From the NCBI GenBank assembly GCA_964559535.1, contig CAZLIC010000051.1, forward strand, positions 1 through 31,167: a stretch of 31,167 bases of DNA, written 5' to 3'. Positions 8,529 to 15,958 of this stretch are shown here, in pieces. The notes under the pieces were generated by a model. It was not told where the DNA came from. It was given only the letters and a program-made list of their open reading frames with translations, and searched no databases. Origin of the DNA: CAZLIC01 sp964559535 (GTDB lineage: Bacteria; Pseudomonadota; Alphaproteobacteria; Rhodobacterales; Rhodobacteraceae). Both the position numbers and the translations under genes were made by a program. Each line of letters begins with the position of its first letter. Position 1 is the first letter of the stretch.

Positions 8529-8557
8529 CCCATAGCCTGCGCAACTTCCTTGCGCAA
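8529..8557 (-). promoter_or_regulatory. Putative promoter of pntAB
   Basis: Minus strand TTGCGC (8552-8557), 17-base spacer, TATGGG (8529-8534), about 28 bases before the pntA ATG and followed by a good Shine-Dalgarno. Confidence 0.5.
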
Positions 8558-8573
8558 GCGACCTTTCCCGCGC

Positions 8574-9026
8574 CTAGAGCCAGCGGCGGACGCGGCCTGC
8601 GTAGTCGGTCCATGCCGGGCCAAAGGCGGCACGGCACAGCCCTTCCTCGCCCAGGATGAACCGCGTGGTTATCAGCGCGATGAAGGCCGGAACCAGCGGC
8701 AGCGCGCCCGCGTCCCAGCGCATCACCAACCCCAGCAGGATCAGCGCATCGGCCAGGTAAATCGGGTTGCGGCTGAACCGGTAGGGACCGGACGTCAGCA
8801 GCGCGGCCGGGCTTTCACGCGGCACGATCGAGGTGCGGTGGCGGCGGAACTGCACCCCCGCCCACAGGAACAGCGCAATGCCCGCGACAATCACCGCGGC
8901 CCCCATCCATGGCGCAGCGGCAGGCCACAGCGGCAGCAACCGGGACTGCACCCAGGCCAGCACGATGCAGGCCAGCAGCCAGACGGGCGGCGTGTCGATC
9001 AGGGCGCGGGGGCTGCGGCTGTCCAT
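8574..9026 (-). CDS. Isoprenylcysteine carboxyl methyltransferase-like membrane protein
   Basis: A 150-residue integral membrane protein of the ICMT/PEMT-like methyltransferase family. It shows about four hydrophobic segments (residues 15-32, 40-60, 85-105, 110-128) and the conserved SAM-binding motif SGPYRFSRNPIYLADALILLG, then EEGLCRAAFGPAWTDYAGRVRRWL, matching the conserved C-terminal Y..Y...V.R..P/L block. Bacterial homologues are assumed to be SAM-dependent methyltransferases with unknown substrates. The start chosen is the ATG at 9026, because a longer reading runs antisense into kynU. It lies divergent from kynU and 73 bp upstream of pntA. Confidence 0.8.
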   Translation of the reverse strand: MDSRSPRALIDTPPVWLLACIVLAWVQSRLLPLWPAAAPWMGAAVIVAGIALFLWAGVQFRRHRTSIVPRESPAALLTSGPYRFSRNPIYLADALILLGLVMRWDAGALPLVPAFIALITTRFILGEEGLCRAAFGPAWTDYAGRVRRWL

Positions 9027-9063
9027 GCGCGTTCGTCCCACGCCGCGCCGCGCCGCGCAAGGC

Positions 9064-9092
9064 TTGACCCCGCCGCGTCCCCGCCGCACCCT
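9064..9092 (+). promoter_or_regulatory. Putative promoter of the kynU operon
   Basis: TTGACC (9064-9069), 17-base spacer, CACCCT (9087-9092), then the Shine-Dalgarno GGGGGA before the kynU ATG. The -10 is weak. Confidence 0.35.
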
Positions 9093-9113
9093 GCGGTGCG
9101 ATGGGGGATCGAC

Positions 9114-10307
9114 ATGACCGACTTTGCCGCCACGAAAGCGCTGTTCGACCTGCCGCCGGGGCTGATCTACCTGGACGGCAACTCGCTGGGCCCCCTGCCG
9201 CGCGCCGCCGCCGCCCGCGTGGCGCGCACGGTGACCGACGAATGGGGCGGGTTGCTGATCGGCGGCTGGAACAAGGCGGGATGGATGGAGATGCCCACCC
9301 GGCTGGGTGACCGGCTGGGGCGGCTGATCGGCGCTGAACCGGGGCATGTGGTGGTCGGCGACACGTTGTCGATCAAGGTCTACCAGGCGCTGGCCTCGGC
9401 ATTGGAGATGCGCCCGGGCCGCACCAGAATCCTCAGCGATACCGGCAACTTCCCCAGCGATCTTTACATGGCCGAAGGGCTGTGCCGCACCTTGGGCGAC
9501 CATTTCCGGCTGGTCACCGTCGACCCCGAACAGGTGGCACAGTCGATCGACGACAGCTATGCCGTGGTGATGGTGACCGAGGTCGACTACCGCACCGGCC
9601 GCCGCCACGACATGGCGGCGATCTGCAAGGCCGCCCATGCCGCGGGCGCACTGGTGGTGTGGGATCTGGCCCATTCCGCTGGCGCCTTTCCCGTCAGCGT
9701 CGCCGATGACGGCGCCGATTTCGCCGTGGGCTGCACCTACAAGTACATCAACGCGGGCCCCGGCGCCCCGGCCTTCATCTATGTCGCCCCCCGCCACGCC
9801 AATACCGCCCGCCCTGCCCTGTCTGGCTGGCTTGGGCACGAGGCGCCCTTCGCCTTTGCCCCCGGCTACCGCCCCGGCGCCGGGATCGAGCGCATGCGGG
9901 TCGGCACGCCCCCGGTCCTCCAGATGGCCGCGCTGGACGCCGCGCTGGACATCTGGGACAGCGTGGACATGGATGCCCTGCGCGCCGCCTCGCTGGCGCT
10001 GACCGACCGTTTCATCGCCGGGGTGGAATCCACCTGTCCCACGCTCACGCTGGCCACCCCGCGCGACCACGCGCGCCGCGGCTCGCAGGTCAGCTTCCGC
10101 CACGCCGAGGGTTACGCCATCATGCAGGCGCTGATTGCCCGCGGCGTGGTGGGCGACTTCCGCGCGCCCGACATCCTGCGCTTCGGCTTCACGCCGCTGT
10201 TCATCGGCCCCGCCGAGGTGGACGCCGCCATGCGCATCCTGGCCGAGGTGATGGCCACCGCCGCCTGGGACCGCCCCGAATACCGCAACCGTGCGAGGGT
10301 GACATGA
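9114..10307 (+). CDS. kynU: Kynureninase
   Basis: PLP enzyme cleaving L-kynurenine to anthranilate and L-alanine. The 397-residue protein begins with the family hallmark YLDGNSLGPLPR. It carries TGNFPSDLY, VVWDLAHSAGAFPV with the PLP-contacting Asp, and GCTYKYINAGPGAPAF with the Schiff-base lysine at K210. LSGWLGHEAPF and MRVGTPPVLQM are also typical. The ATG at 9114 follows GGGGGATCGAC; longer readings have no ribosome site. It is first gene of a run in which every junction overlaps (ATGA, TGATG, ATGA) and which ends with kynA, so both outer enzymes of the pathway from tryptophan to anthranilate are co-translated. Confidence 0.96.
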   Translation: MTDFAATKALFDLPPGLIYLDGNSLGPLPRAAAARVARTVTDEWGGLLIGGWNKAGWMEMPTRLGDRLGRLIGAEPGHVVVGDTLSIKVYQALASALEMRPGRTRILSDTGNFPSDLYMAEGLCRTLGDHFRLVTVDPEQVAQSIDDSYAVVMVTEVDYRTGRRHDMAAICKAAHAAGALVVWDLAHSAGAFPVSVADDGADFAVGCTYKYINAGPGAPAFIYVAPRHANTARPALSGWLGHEAPFAFAPGYRPGAGIERMRVGTPPVLQMAALDAALDIWDSVDMDALRAASLALTDRFIAGVESTCPTLTLATPRDHARRGSQVSFRHAEGYAIMQALIARGVVGDFRAPDILRFGFTPLFIGPAEVDAAMRILAEVMATAAWDRPEYRNRARVT

Positions 10308-10702
10308 CCGACATCCGCTTCTTCAACCCCGACACCATGCCCAAACCCGGCAGCCGTTACAGCCATTGCGCACTGGCCACCGGCGCCTCCCGGCGGCTCG
10401 AAGTCTCTGGCCAGGTCGGCCTGCGCCCCGATGGCACGCTGCCCGACGGATTGCCCGCGCAGCTGGATCAGGCGCTGGCGAATGTGGACACGGCGCTGGC
10501 GGCGGCGGGCATGGGGCGGGCAAGCCTGCTGAAGCTGACCGTCTACCTGACGCAGAACACGCCCGAAGCCGTTGCCACCTACCGCGCCCGCCGCGATGCC
10601 TGGGTCGGCGATGCCACGCCGCCTGCCGCCACCTTGCTGATCGTCGCCGGGCTGGCCGCCCCCGCGCTGCTGTGCGAGGTCGATGCGGTGGCGATGGACT
10701 GA
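10304..10702 (+). CDS. RidA/YjgF family protein lacking the canonical arginine
   Basis: Trimeric RidA-fold protein of 132 residues. The family core is clear: LEVSGQVGLRPDG, QALANVDTALAAAGM, LLKLTVYLT and the end CEVDAVAM with the conserved acidic E125. True RidA enamine/imine deaminases use an arginine in the P-A-R-T motif; here the same place reads PPAAT, with Ala109 in place of Arg. Several RidA subgroups lack that arginine and have other or unknown roles. Its place between kynU and kynA suggests work on an intermediate of tryptophan breakdown, or relief of reactive enamines from PLP chemistry (inference). It overlaps kynU by 4 bp. Confidence 0.85.
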   Translation: MTDIRFFNPDTMPKPGSRYSHCALATGASRRLEVSGQVGLRPDGTLPDGLPAQLDQALANVDTALAAAGMGRASLLKLTVYLTQNTPEAVATYRARRDAWVGDATPPAATLLIVAGLAAPALLCEVDAVAMD

Positions 10703-11169
10703 TGGAACGCCTGCGCCCCTACGAAGACGCAGACGCCGCACCGCTGCATGCGCTGTTCCGCCAGGCCACACGCCACGGCGCCGAGGGCTACTACACCCCG
10801 GCGGAACTGGAAGACTGGGCCGGTTCGCCCGCCCTGCCTGCCACCTGGGCGCGGCGCCATGCCGACAACATCACGCTGGTCGCCGAGGACGGCGGACAGA
10901 TCACCGGCTACATGATGATGCACCCCGACGGCTATCTCGACATGGCCTTCGTCCGCCCCGACCGGCGCCGCTCCGGCACGGCGGCGCGCCTCTATGACGC
11001 CATGCTGGACACCGCCCGCGCCCGCGGCCTTCCGCGCATGACGGTGCTGGCCAGCCGCCTGATGGAGCGGTTCCTGCTGAAACGCGGCTGGCGCCCGGCG
11101 CCCGAACTGGCCGATGACCTGGGCGAAATCCCGCAGAACCGCGCGATGGTCCTGGACCTTGCGCCATGA
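10702..11169 (+). CDS. GNAT family N-acetyltransferase
   Basis: A 155-residue protein with GNAT fold features: an N-terminal ERLRPYEDADAAPLHALFRQA, a central strand TLVAEDGGQITGYMMMHPDGYLDMAFV, and the acetyl-CoA motif A region RPDRRRSGTAARLYDAML (R-x-x-G-x-A type loop), then LASRLMERFLLKRGWRP typical of YafP-like GNATs. The ATG overlaps the ridA stop by one base (TGATG) and the end overlaps kynA by 4 bp. The substrate is unknown; an aromatic amine such as kynurenine or anthranilate is possible from context only. A start further upstream would run inside ridA. Confidence 0.82.
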   Translation: MERLRPYEDADAAPLHALFRQATRHGAEGYYTPAELEDWAGSPALPATWARRHADNITLVAEDGGQITGYMMMHPDGYLDMAFVRPDRRRSGTAARLYDAMLDTARARGLPRMTVLASRLMERFLLKRGWRPAPELADDLGEIPQNRAMVLDLAP

Positions 11170-11996
11170 CCCACGACCCCGCCGCCGACGGCGCCCAGAT
11201 GTCCTTCGACGGCCGCATGTCCTACACCGACTACCTGCGGCTTGACGCCATCCTGGGCGCGCAGAACCTGCTGTCGGACGCGCATGACGAACTCCTGTTC
11301 GTGATCCAGCACCAGACCTCGGAACTGTGGATGCGGCTGGCGCTGCATGAACTGGACGCCGCGCGCGCCGCCATTGCCGACAACCGCGCGCGGCAGGCGT
11401 TCAAGATGCTGTCGCGCCTGTCGCGCATCTTCGAACAGCTGAACGGCGCCTGGGACGTGCTGCGCACCATGACGCCCGCCGACTATTCCACCTTCCGGCG
11501 CGCGCTGGGGCAATCCTCGGGGTTCCAAAGCCACCAGTACCGGCTGATCGAATTCGCGCTGGGCAACCGCAACGCCGCCATGCTGAAGCCCCACGCGCAC
11601 CGCCCCGACCTGCTGGCGCGGCTGCAGGCCGAACTCGCCCGCCCGTCGCTGTATGACGCCGCACTGGCCCATGCCGCCCGGCTGGGCCTGCCGATGCCGG
11701 CCGACGTGCGGGCCCGCGACGTGTCGCAGCCGTGGGTGGCCGACGACCGCGTCGCCGAAGCCTGGGCCGTCGCCTACCGCGACCCCGCCCTGCACTGGGA
11801 AGCCTATGAGCTGGCCGAAAAGCTGGTGGACATCGAGGACTACTTCCGTCGCTGGCGGTTCAACCACGTGACCACGGTGGAACGCGTGATCGGGCTGAAG
11901 CGCGGAACCGGCGGCACCTCGGGCGTGGCCTATCTGCGGCGGATGCTGGAGGTGCAGCTGTTTCCCGAACTCTGGCACCTGCGCACGGTTCTGTGA
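11166..11996 (+). CDS. kynA: Tryptophan 2,3-dioxygenase
   Basis: Haem enzyme opening the tryptophan indole ring to N-formylkynurenine. The 276-residue protein has FVIQHQTSELWMRL with distal-pocket His49 (Xanthomonas His55), RWRFNHVTTVERVIG with axial haem ligand His234 (Xanthomonas His240), and KRGTGGTSGVAYLRR with Thr248 at the place of the substrate-contacting threonine; the constant six-residue offset supports the alignment. The ATG overlaps the GNAT stop (ATGA). It is last of the kyn operon. The next enzyme, formylkynurenine formamidase (kynB), is not in the window. Confidence 0.96.
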   Translation: MTHDPAADGAQMSFDGRMSYTDYLRLDAILGAQNLLSDAHDELLFVIQHQTSELWMRLALHELDAARAAIADNRARQAFKMLSRLSRIFEQLNGAWDVLRTMTPADYSTFRRALGQSSGFQSHQYRLIEFALGNRNAAMLKPHAHRPDLLARLQAELARPSLYDAALAHAARLGLPMPADVRARDVSQPWVADDRVAEAWAVAYRDPALHWEAYELAEKLVDIEDYFRRWRFNHVTTVERVIGLKRGTGGTSGVAYLRRMLEVQLFPELWHLRTVL

Positions 11997-12003
11997 GCGA
12001 AAC

Positions 12004-12031
12004 GGCGCCGCCTGCGGCGGCAGCGCCCTTT
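12004..12031 (+). terminator. Possible terminator after kynA
   Basis: GCCGCC (12007-12012) TGC GGCGGC (12016-12021), flanked by GGCGCC/GCGCC that can extend the stem with a bulge, then CTTT. It has a short T run only, and lies directly ahead of the next promoter. Confidence 0.4.
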
Positions 12032-12058
12032 GACCCCGCGCCGTCGCTGCGATAGGGT
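12030..12058 (+). promoter_or_regulatory. Putative promoter of the L,D-transpeptidase gene
   Basis: TTGACC (12030-12035), 17-base spacer, TAGGGT (12053-12058), about 40 bases before the ATG at 12100. Confidence 0.5.
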
Positions 12059-12099
12059 TCCGTCAACGGCTGCAAGGCCTGCCTCGCGTGGAAGTGACT

Positions 12100-12945
12100 A
12101 TGCCCCTGACGATGTCCCCTTTGCTGCGCTGCTGCCTTGTGGCCGCGGCGTTCGGTCTTTCCGCCTGCACCATCGAAGGGCTGCCCGCCGGCACGGCAGC
12201 CCCGGCGGCCAACAAGGCCCCCACGGTTCCGGCGGCCGAGCAGATTTACACCTCCAGCATGGACAACGGGTTCGAGATTCCCGCGGTTCCGCTGGAGAAA
12301 CTGCCCGAGGGGCTGCGCCGCCAAATGGTCGATTATCCGAACGAGGAAGTGCCCGGCACCATCGTGGTCGCGCCCGGCCAGAAGGTACTGTACTATGTGG
12401 TCGATGCGAAGCGGGCGATCCGTTATGGCATCGCCGTGGGCCGTGCCGGCTTCGAATGGGCGGGCGAGGCGAATGTCGATGTCGTGCGTCCCTGGCCGAC
12501 CTGGACCCCGCCGCCCGAGATGATCGAGCGCAAGCCTGAACTGAAAGAGTGGGAAAAGGGCCAGCCGGGCGGTCCGACCAACCCGCTGGGCGCGCGGGCA
12601 ATCTACCTGCTGTCAGACGGGCGTGACTACGGCTACCGCATCCACGGCACGCCGGAGTGGTGGTCGATCGGCTCGAACGCCAGCAGCGGCTGCATCCGCA
12701 TGATCAACCAGGATGTGCTGGACCTGTCGGCGCGCGTCCAGCCCGGCGCCAAGGTCGTGGTGCTGAAGGCGGACGGCACGCGCGCCGCGGGCCTGATCGT
12801 GCCGCCTCCGGCGCCGCCCAAGAAGAAGCCCGCCCCGGCACTGGCGCCTGCGCCCGTGGTTGCACCGGTTGAACCGGCCATGCCCGACCTGCCGCCGCCC
12901 CCGCCGCTGGACCCCGACCTGATCGCGGCGCCGCAGCCGGTGTGA
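12100..12945 (+). CDS. L,D-transpeptidase lipoprotein (YkuD domain)
   Basis: Periplasmic enzyme predicted to form 3-3 peptidoglycan cross-links or to attach proteins to peptidoglycan. From ATG 12100 the 281 residues start with a lipoprotein signal (hydrophobic LVAAAFG then lipobox LSAC, Cys23). The YkuD domain spans about 86-225 with the catalytic motif HGTPEWWSIGSNASSGCIRM (His182, Cys198, Arg200, Asn203). The last 50 residues are Pro/Ala-rich (PPPAPPKKKPAPALAPAP), a likely flexible periplasmic tether. GTG codons at 12088 and 12094 are alternative starts, but GGAAG fits the ATG. Its end overlaps the next gene. Confidence 0.88.
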   Translation: MPLTMSPLLRCCLVAAAFGLSACTIEGLPAGTAAPAANKAPTVPAAEQIYTSSMDNGFEIPAVPLEKLPEGLRRQMVDYPNEEVPGTIVVAPGQKVLYYVVDAKRAIRYGIAVGRAGFEWAGEANVDVVRPWPTWTPPPEMIERKPELKEWEKGQPGGPTNPLGARAIYLLSDGRDYGYRIHGTPEWWSIGSNASSGCIRMINQDVLDLSARVQPGAKVVVLKADGTRAAGLIVPPPAPPKKKPAPALAPAPVVAPVEPAMPDLPPPPPLDPDLIAAPQPV

Positions 12946-13727
12946 CGGACCTCGGCGCGCGCGGCTGGCGCCGCATCGACCCGCACCCGGCCATTGCGGC
13001 CTGGGCCGCCACGGCGCGCGCAGCGGCCGCCATTGCCCTGGACCTGCACCCCGACCCCTGGCGCGCCGGGGGCACCTGGCAGGTGGGTCTGGATGCCTTG
13101 CCCAACGATGACAGCGGCGCCATTGCGGGCATGCCTTTTCCCTGGGCTGCGCTGGGCCTTGCCCCGCAACCGCTGCACCGCGCGCAGCTGTCCGCCATTC
13201 GCCCCGGCTATCCGCAGCCAGACGGCGACGACACCGCCTTCCGCTGGCAATCACAGCGCGACAATGCCCATCTTGACGGGCTGATCGCCGAGGGGCCCGA
13301 CCGGCGCCGCTTCATCCGCGAACCTCATGCCTTCATCCTGGGCCTGCCCCTTGCCCCGGCCAGCCCCGGCGCCGCGCCGCTGGTGGTGTGGGAGGGCAGC
13401 CACCTGATCCTGCAGGCCGCGCTGCGCGCGGCGCTGGCCCCATACCGCCCCGAAACCTGGGGCGAGGTGGACATCACCGAAGCCTACACCGCCGCCCGCG
13501 CCTGCTGCCTTGCCGATTGCCCGCGGGTCGAACTGCCGGCCGGGCCGGGCGGCGCCACATTGCTGCACCGCCACATCCTGCACGGCGTGGCGCCCTGGGC
13601 CGAAGGCGCCCGCGCCGCAGCGGAAGGCCGCGTCATCGCCTACTTCCGGCCGCTCCTGCCCTCGGTTGCGGCCTGGGTCGGCGAAGGTTCGGACGGCCCC
13701 GCAGCCCCCGGCCCGTCGGCGGTCTGA
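12942..13727 (+). CDS. Putative Fe(II)/2-oxoglutarate oxygenase (PhyH-like)
   Basis: A 261-residue cytosolic protein, not firmly recognised. A facial-triad pattern is visible: NAHLDG (His110, Asp112), then LLHRHILHGVAPWAEGAR (His211 or His214) and GRVIAYFRP with Arg230 as a possible 2-oxoglutarate anchor. The spacing fits phytanoyl-CoA dioxygenase-like double-stranded beta-helix enzymes. PLVVWEGSHLILQ is also typical of PhyH relatives (W-x-G-S-H). The start is GTG at 12942, overlapping the transpeptidase stop by 4 bp (GTGTGA context), so the two are co-translated. The substrate is unknown. Confidence 0.65.
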   Translation: MTDLGARGWRRIDPHPAIAAWAATARAAAAIALDLHPDPWRAGGTWQVGLDALPNDDSGAIAGMPFPWAALGLAPQPLHRAQLSAIRPGYPQPDGDDTAFRWQSQRDNAHLDGLIAEGPDRRRFIREPHAFILGLPLAPASPGAAPLVVWEGSHLILQAALRAALAPYRPETWGEVDITEAYTAARACCLADCPRVELPAGPGGATLLHRHILHGVAPWAEGARAAAEGRVIAYFRPLLPSVAAWVGEGSDGPAAPGPSAV

Positions 13728-13779
13728 AAATTTCTGCCGGACGTTGTCAAAATCCGGCCCTCCCGCCGCTCATGGTATC

Positions 13780-13802
13780 GAAGGGATGACGGTCATCCCT
13801 TC
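13780..13802. promoter_or_regulatory. Perfect 23-bp palindrome ahead of the YCII/ECF42 genes
   Basis: GAAGGGATGAC (13780-13790), centre G (13791), GTCATCCCTTC (13792-13802). The arms are perfect complements. It sits 21 bases before the ATG at 13824 and after the oxygenase stop. It has no T run, so an operator is as likely as a hairpin. Confidence 0.6.
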
Positions 13803-13823
13803 TGTCCCTGATGGAGCCTGCGA

Positions 13824-14201
13824 ATGACCCGTCTTTGCCTTGCCCTGGCGCTGGTGGCCCTGCCCGCCGCGGCAGACCCCTTCGTTCTTCTTGTGCACGA
13901 ATCACCCGACCAGATTGCCCTGCGCGCCGACCCCGGACCGGATGGTCAGGCCTACTGGGCGGCCTATGCGCAATGGGGGCGCGATGCCGCCGCCGCCGGG
14001 CTGATGCGCGGTGGCGCGGCGATGGTGCCGGTTCCCGTGGCCGTGGCGGGCAACCTGCCGGAATCCGCGCTGGTGCTGGGCGGGTTCTTCCAGATCGACG
14101 CGCCCTCTGCCACCATCGCACAGGAATGGGCGGCAAAGCTGCCCGCCGCCGCGACCGGCGCCGTGGAAGTGCGCGCCGTTGTGCCGATGCCGGACATGTA
14201 A
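13824..14201 (+). CDS. Exported YCII-like small protein
   Basis: A 125-residue protein with a signal peptide (MTRLCLALALVALPAAAD, cleavage near 17-18) followed by a YCII/dimeric alpha-beta-barrel-like domain: PFVLLVHESPDQIAL, YWAAYAQWGRDAAAAGLMRGGAAMVPV, VLGGFFQIDAPS, VEVRAVVPM. It parallels the next gene's protein strand for strand (PYWAEWSAYGATLAQAG; GGFFVIEVPD; EVRPVLQM), so it looks like a paralogue that gained a signal peptide and lost the DGPF motif. The gap to the next gene is 10 bp. YCII proteins accompany ECF42 sigma factors; an exported one is unusual in my knowledge. Function unknown. Confidence 0.7.
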   Translation: MTRLCLALALVALPAAADPFVLLVHESPDQIALRADPGPDGQAYWAAYAQWGRDAAAAGLMRGGAAMVPVPVAVAGNLPESALVLGGFFQIDAPSATIAQEWAAKLPAAATGAVEVRAVVPMPDM

Positions 14202-14211
14202 GGGGGCCGCC

Positions 14212-14568
14212 ATGCAATTCACCATCCTGTGTTACGAAACCGCCGCCGACTTTGCCCGCCGCAACGACCCTGTTGCAGCGGGCCCCTACTGGGCCGAATG
14301 GTCGGCCTATGGCGCCACGCTGGCGCAGGCGGGGGTGTTCGTGTCGGGCGCGGGCCTGTTGCCGCCCGACACCGCCACCACCCTGCGCAGCGGCCCCGCC
14401 GGGCGGCAGGTGCAGGACGGCCCCTTTGCCGAGGTGCGCGAACAGCTGGGCGGCTTCTTCGTGATCGAGGTGCCCGACCTTGACGTCGCGCTGGCCTGGG
14501 CCGACAAGGCCCCCAGCACGGCCTATGCCGCCACCGAGGTGCGCCCGGTGCTGCAGATGCCGGGATGA
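14212..14568 (+). CDS. YCII-related (DGPF) domain protein
   Basis: A 118-residue cytosolic protein of the DGPF/YCII family. It starts MQFTILCYETAADFARR, has the characteristic VQDGPFAEVREQLGGFFVIEVPDL block at about 68-90, and ends EVRPVLQMPG. Such proteins are the standard genomic partners of ECF41/ECF42-type sigma factors; their biochemical role is not settled. The ATG overlaps nothing upstream, but the end overlaps the sigma factor by 4 bp (ATGA), so expression of sigma factor and DGPF protein is coupled. Confidence 0.9.
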   Translation: MQFTILCYETAADFARRNDPVAAGPYWAEWSAYGATLAQAGVFVSGAGLLPPDTATTLRSGPAGRQVQDGPFAEVREQLGGFFVIEVPDLDVALAWADKAPSTAYAATEVRPVLQMPG

Positions 14569-15791
14569 CCGGAGACGGGATGACCGGCGCGGCCCATGCG
14601 GCCGAACGGGCGGCGCGCGATGCCTACGCGCGCCTCCTTGCCCTGTTGGCCGCCCGCACGCGTGACTTGGCAGCCGCGGAAGATGCCCTGTCGGCCGCCT
14701 TTGCCGCCGCGCTGCTTGCCTGGCCGCAATCGGGCGTTCCCGACCGGCCCGAGGCCTGGCTGATGACGGCGGCGAAACGCGCCGCAGGTGCCACCCGCGC
14801 CCGCGCCGCCACGGCTGCCGCCGCGCTGCCGACCCTCACCCTGTTGCAGGACACCGAAGCGATGGACCCCGACGCCATCCCCGCCACCTTTCCGGACAGG
14901 CGCCTTGCGCTGTTGTTCGCCTGCACGCACCCGGCGCTGGACCCTGCGGTGCAGACGCCGCTGATGTTGCAGACGGTGCTGGGCCTGGCCGCCGACCGCA
15001 TCGCACCCGCCTTCTTGATGACGCCCGCCGCGATTGGCCAGCGCCTGTCGCGCGCCAAGGCGCGGCTGCGCGAGGAAGGCGCGTCATTCGAGGTGCCAGA
15101 GCGCGAGGAACTGGCCGAACGGCTGCCGCAGGTGATGGAATCGGTGCTGGCCGCTGCCAGCCTGGGGTGGGAGGCCGTGCCGGGTTCGGACCCCGCGCGG
15201 GCCGACCTGTCGGGTGAGGCGCGGCATCTGGCGCAGGTGCTGGCCGGGCTTCTGCCCGACCAGCCCGAACCGCAGGCGCTGTACGCACTGATCCTGTACA
15301 TCCAGTCGCGTACGGCGGCACGGGCGGCAGGCTATGTGCCCCTGTCGGCGCAGGACCCCGCGCTGTGGGACCACGGGATGATCGCGCAGGCCGACCGTCT
15401 GATGGCCGCCGCGGGGGCCATGGGGCGGCTGGGCCGGTTCCAGCTGGAGGCGGCGATCCAGTCGGTGCACGCCGCCCGCGCCCGCACGGGCCGCACCGAC
15501 TGGCCCGCGCTGCAGGTGCTGCACGCGGCATTGCAGAAGATGGCCCCCAGCCGGGGCGGGGCGGTGGCGCAGGCGGCGGTGCTGCTGGAAACTGCAGGGC
15601 CGCAGGCGGCACTGGCGGCGCTGGAGGCGGTTCCCGGCATCGACGCGTTCCAGCCCGCCTGGGCCCTGCGCGCCGAAGTCCTGTCACGGGCGGGGCAAGG
15701 GGCCGCGGCGCAGGCCGCACGGGCCCGCGCGCTGGGCCTGGCCACCGACCCCGGCCTGCGCGCCTGGCTGGCGCGCAGGCTGGCCACGTGA
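14565..15791 (+). CDS. ECF42-type RNA polymerase sigma factor with C-terminal TPR-like extension
   Basis: A 408-residue ECF sigma factor, twice the usual length. Residues about 15-75 hold region 2 (LAAAEDALSAAFAAALLAWPQSGVPDRPEAWLM), about 105-170 region 4 (FPDRRLALLFACTHPALDP, AIGQRLSRAKARLREEG), and the remaining 230 residues a helical TPR-like extension (LLPDQPEPQALYALILYIQSR, FQLEAAIQSVHAAR). This layout and the adjacent DGPF genes identify the ECF42 group, in which the C-terminal extension replaces an anti-sigma factor in control. A second ATG at 14580 preceded by GGAGA could also start it. Its target promoters are probably those of the YCII genes (inference). Confidence 0.88.
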   Translation: MTGDGMTGAAHAAERAARDAYARLLALLAARTRDLAAAEDALSAAFAAALLAWPQSGVPDRPEAWLMTAAKRAAGATRARAATAAAALPTLTLLQDTEAMDPDAIPATFPDRRLALLFACTHPALDPAVQTPLMLQTVLGLAADRIAPAFLMTPAAIGQRLSRAKARLREEGASFEVPEREELAERLPQVMESVLAAASLGWEAVPGSDPARADLSGEARHLAQVLAGLLPDQPEPQALYALILYIQSRTAARAAGYVPLSAQDPALWDHGMIAQADRLMAAAGAMGRLGRFQLEAAIQSVHAARARTGRTDWPALQVLHAALQKMAPSRGGAVAQAAVLLETAGPQAALAALEAVPGIDAFQPAWALRAEVLSRAGQGAAAQAARARALGLATDPGLRAWLARRLAT

Positions 15792-15835
15792 CCGGTGTCC
15801 GGCAGAAGGTTTCCGTTCCGCCTTTGTCGCGCGCC

Positions 15836-15863
15836 CCCGTCGGTCAAACCTGCTCCCGACGGG
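15836..15863 (+). terminator. Hairpin after the ECF42 gene
   Basis: CCCGTCGG (15836-15843), 12-base loop, CCGACGGG (15856-15863): a perfect 8-bp stem 45 bases after the sigma factor stop. There is no T tract, so termination is tentative. Confidence 0.35.
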
Positions 15864-15958
15864 CTGTTGCGCGGACAAGGCTGCCGTTCAAGACTTGCGC
15901 TTCGATGTCGGCAATTGTGATGGAATGCCATGCTGCAGGGCTTTGGCGAGGATGTCGG

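Noticed and set aside
5782..8659. Long plus-strand frames across pntA and pntB (396 and 587 codons)
   Set aside because: They are mirror frames of the transhydrogenase genes, with low-complexity His/Arg/Gln composition and no ribosome site.
8574..10103. Minus-strand frame of 509 codons including the ICMT-like protein
   Set aside because: Only the last 150 codons match a membrane methyltransferase; the rest is antisense to kynU. The start was set at 9026.
13744..13781. ECF42-type promoter (TGTCA... with ATCGA) before the YCII genes
   Set aside because: A TTGTCA and a TATCGA are present, but the spacing is about 25 bases, too long for a -35/-10 pair, so it was not annotated.
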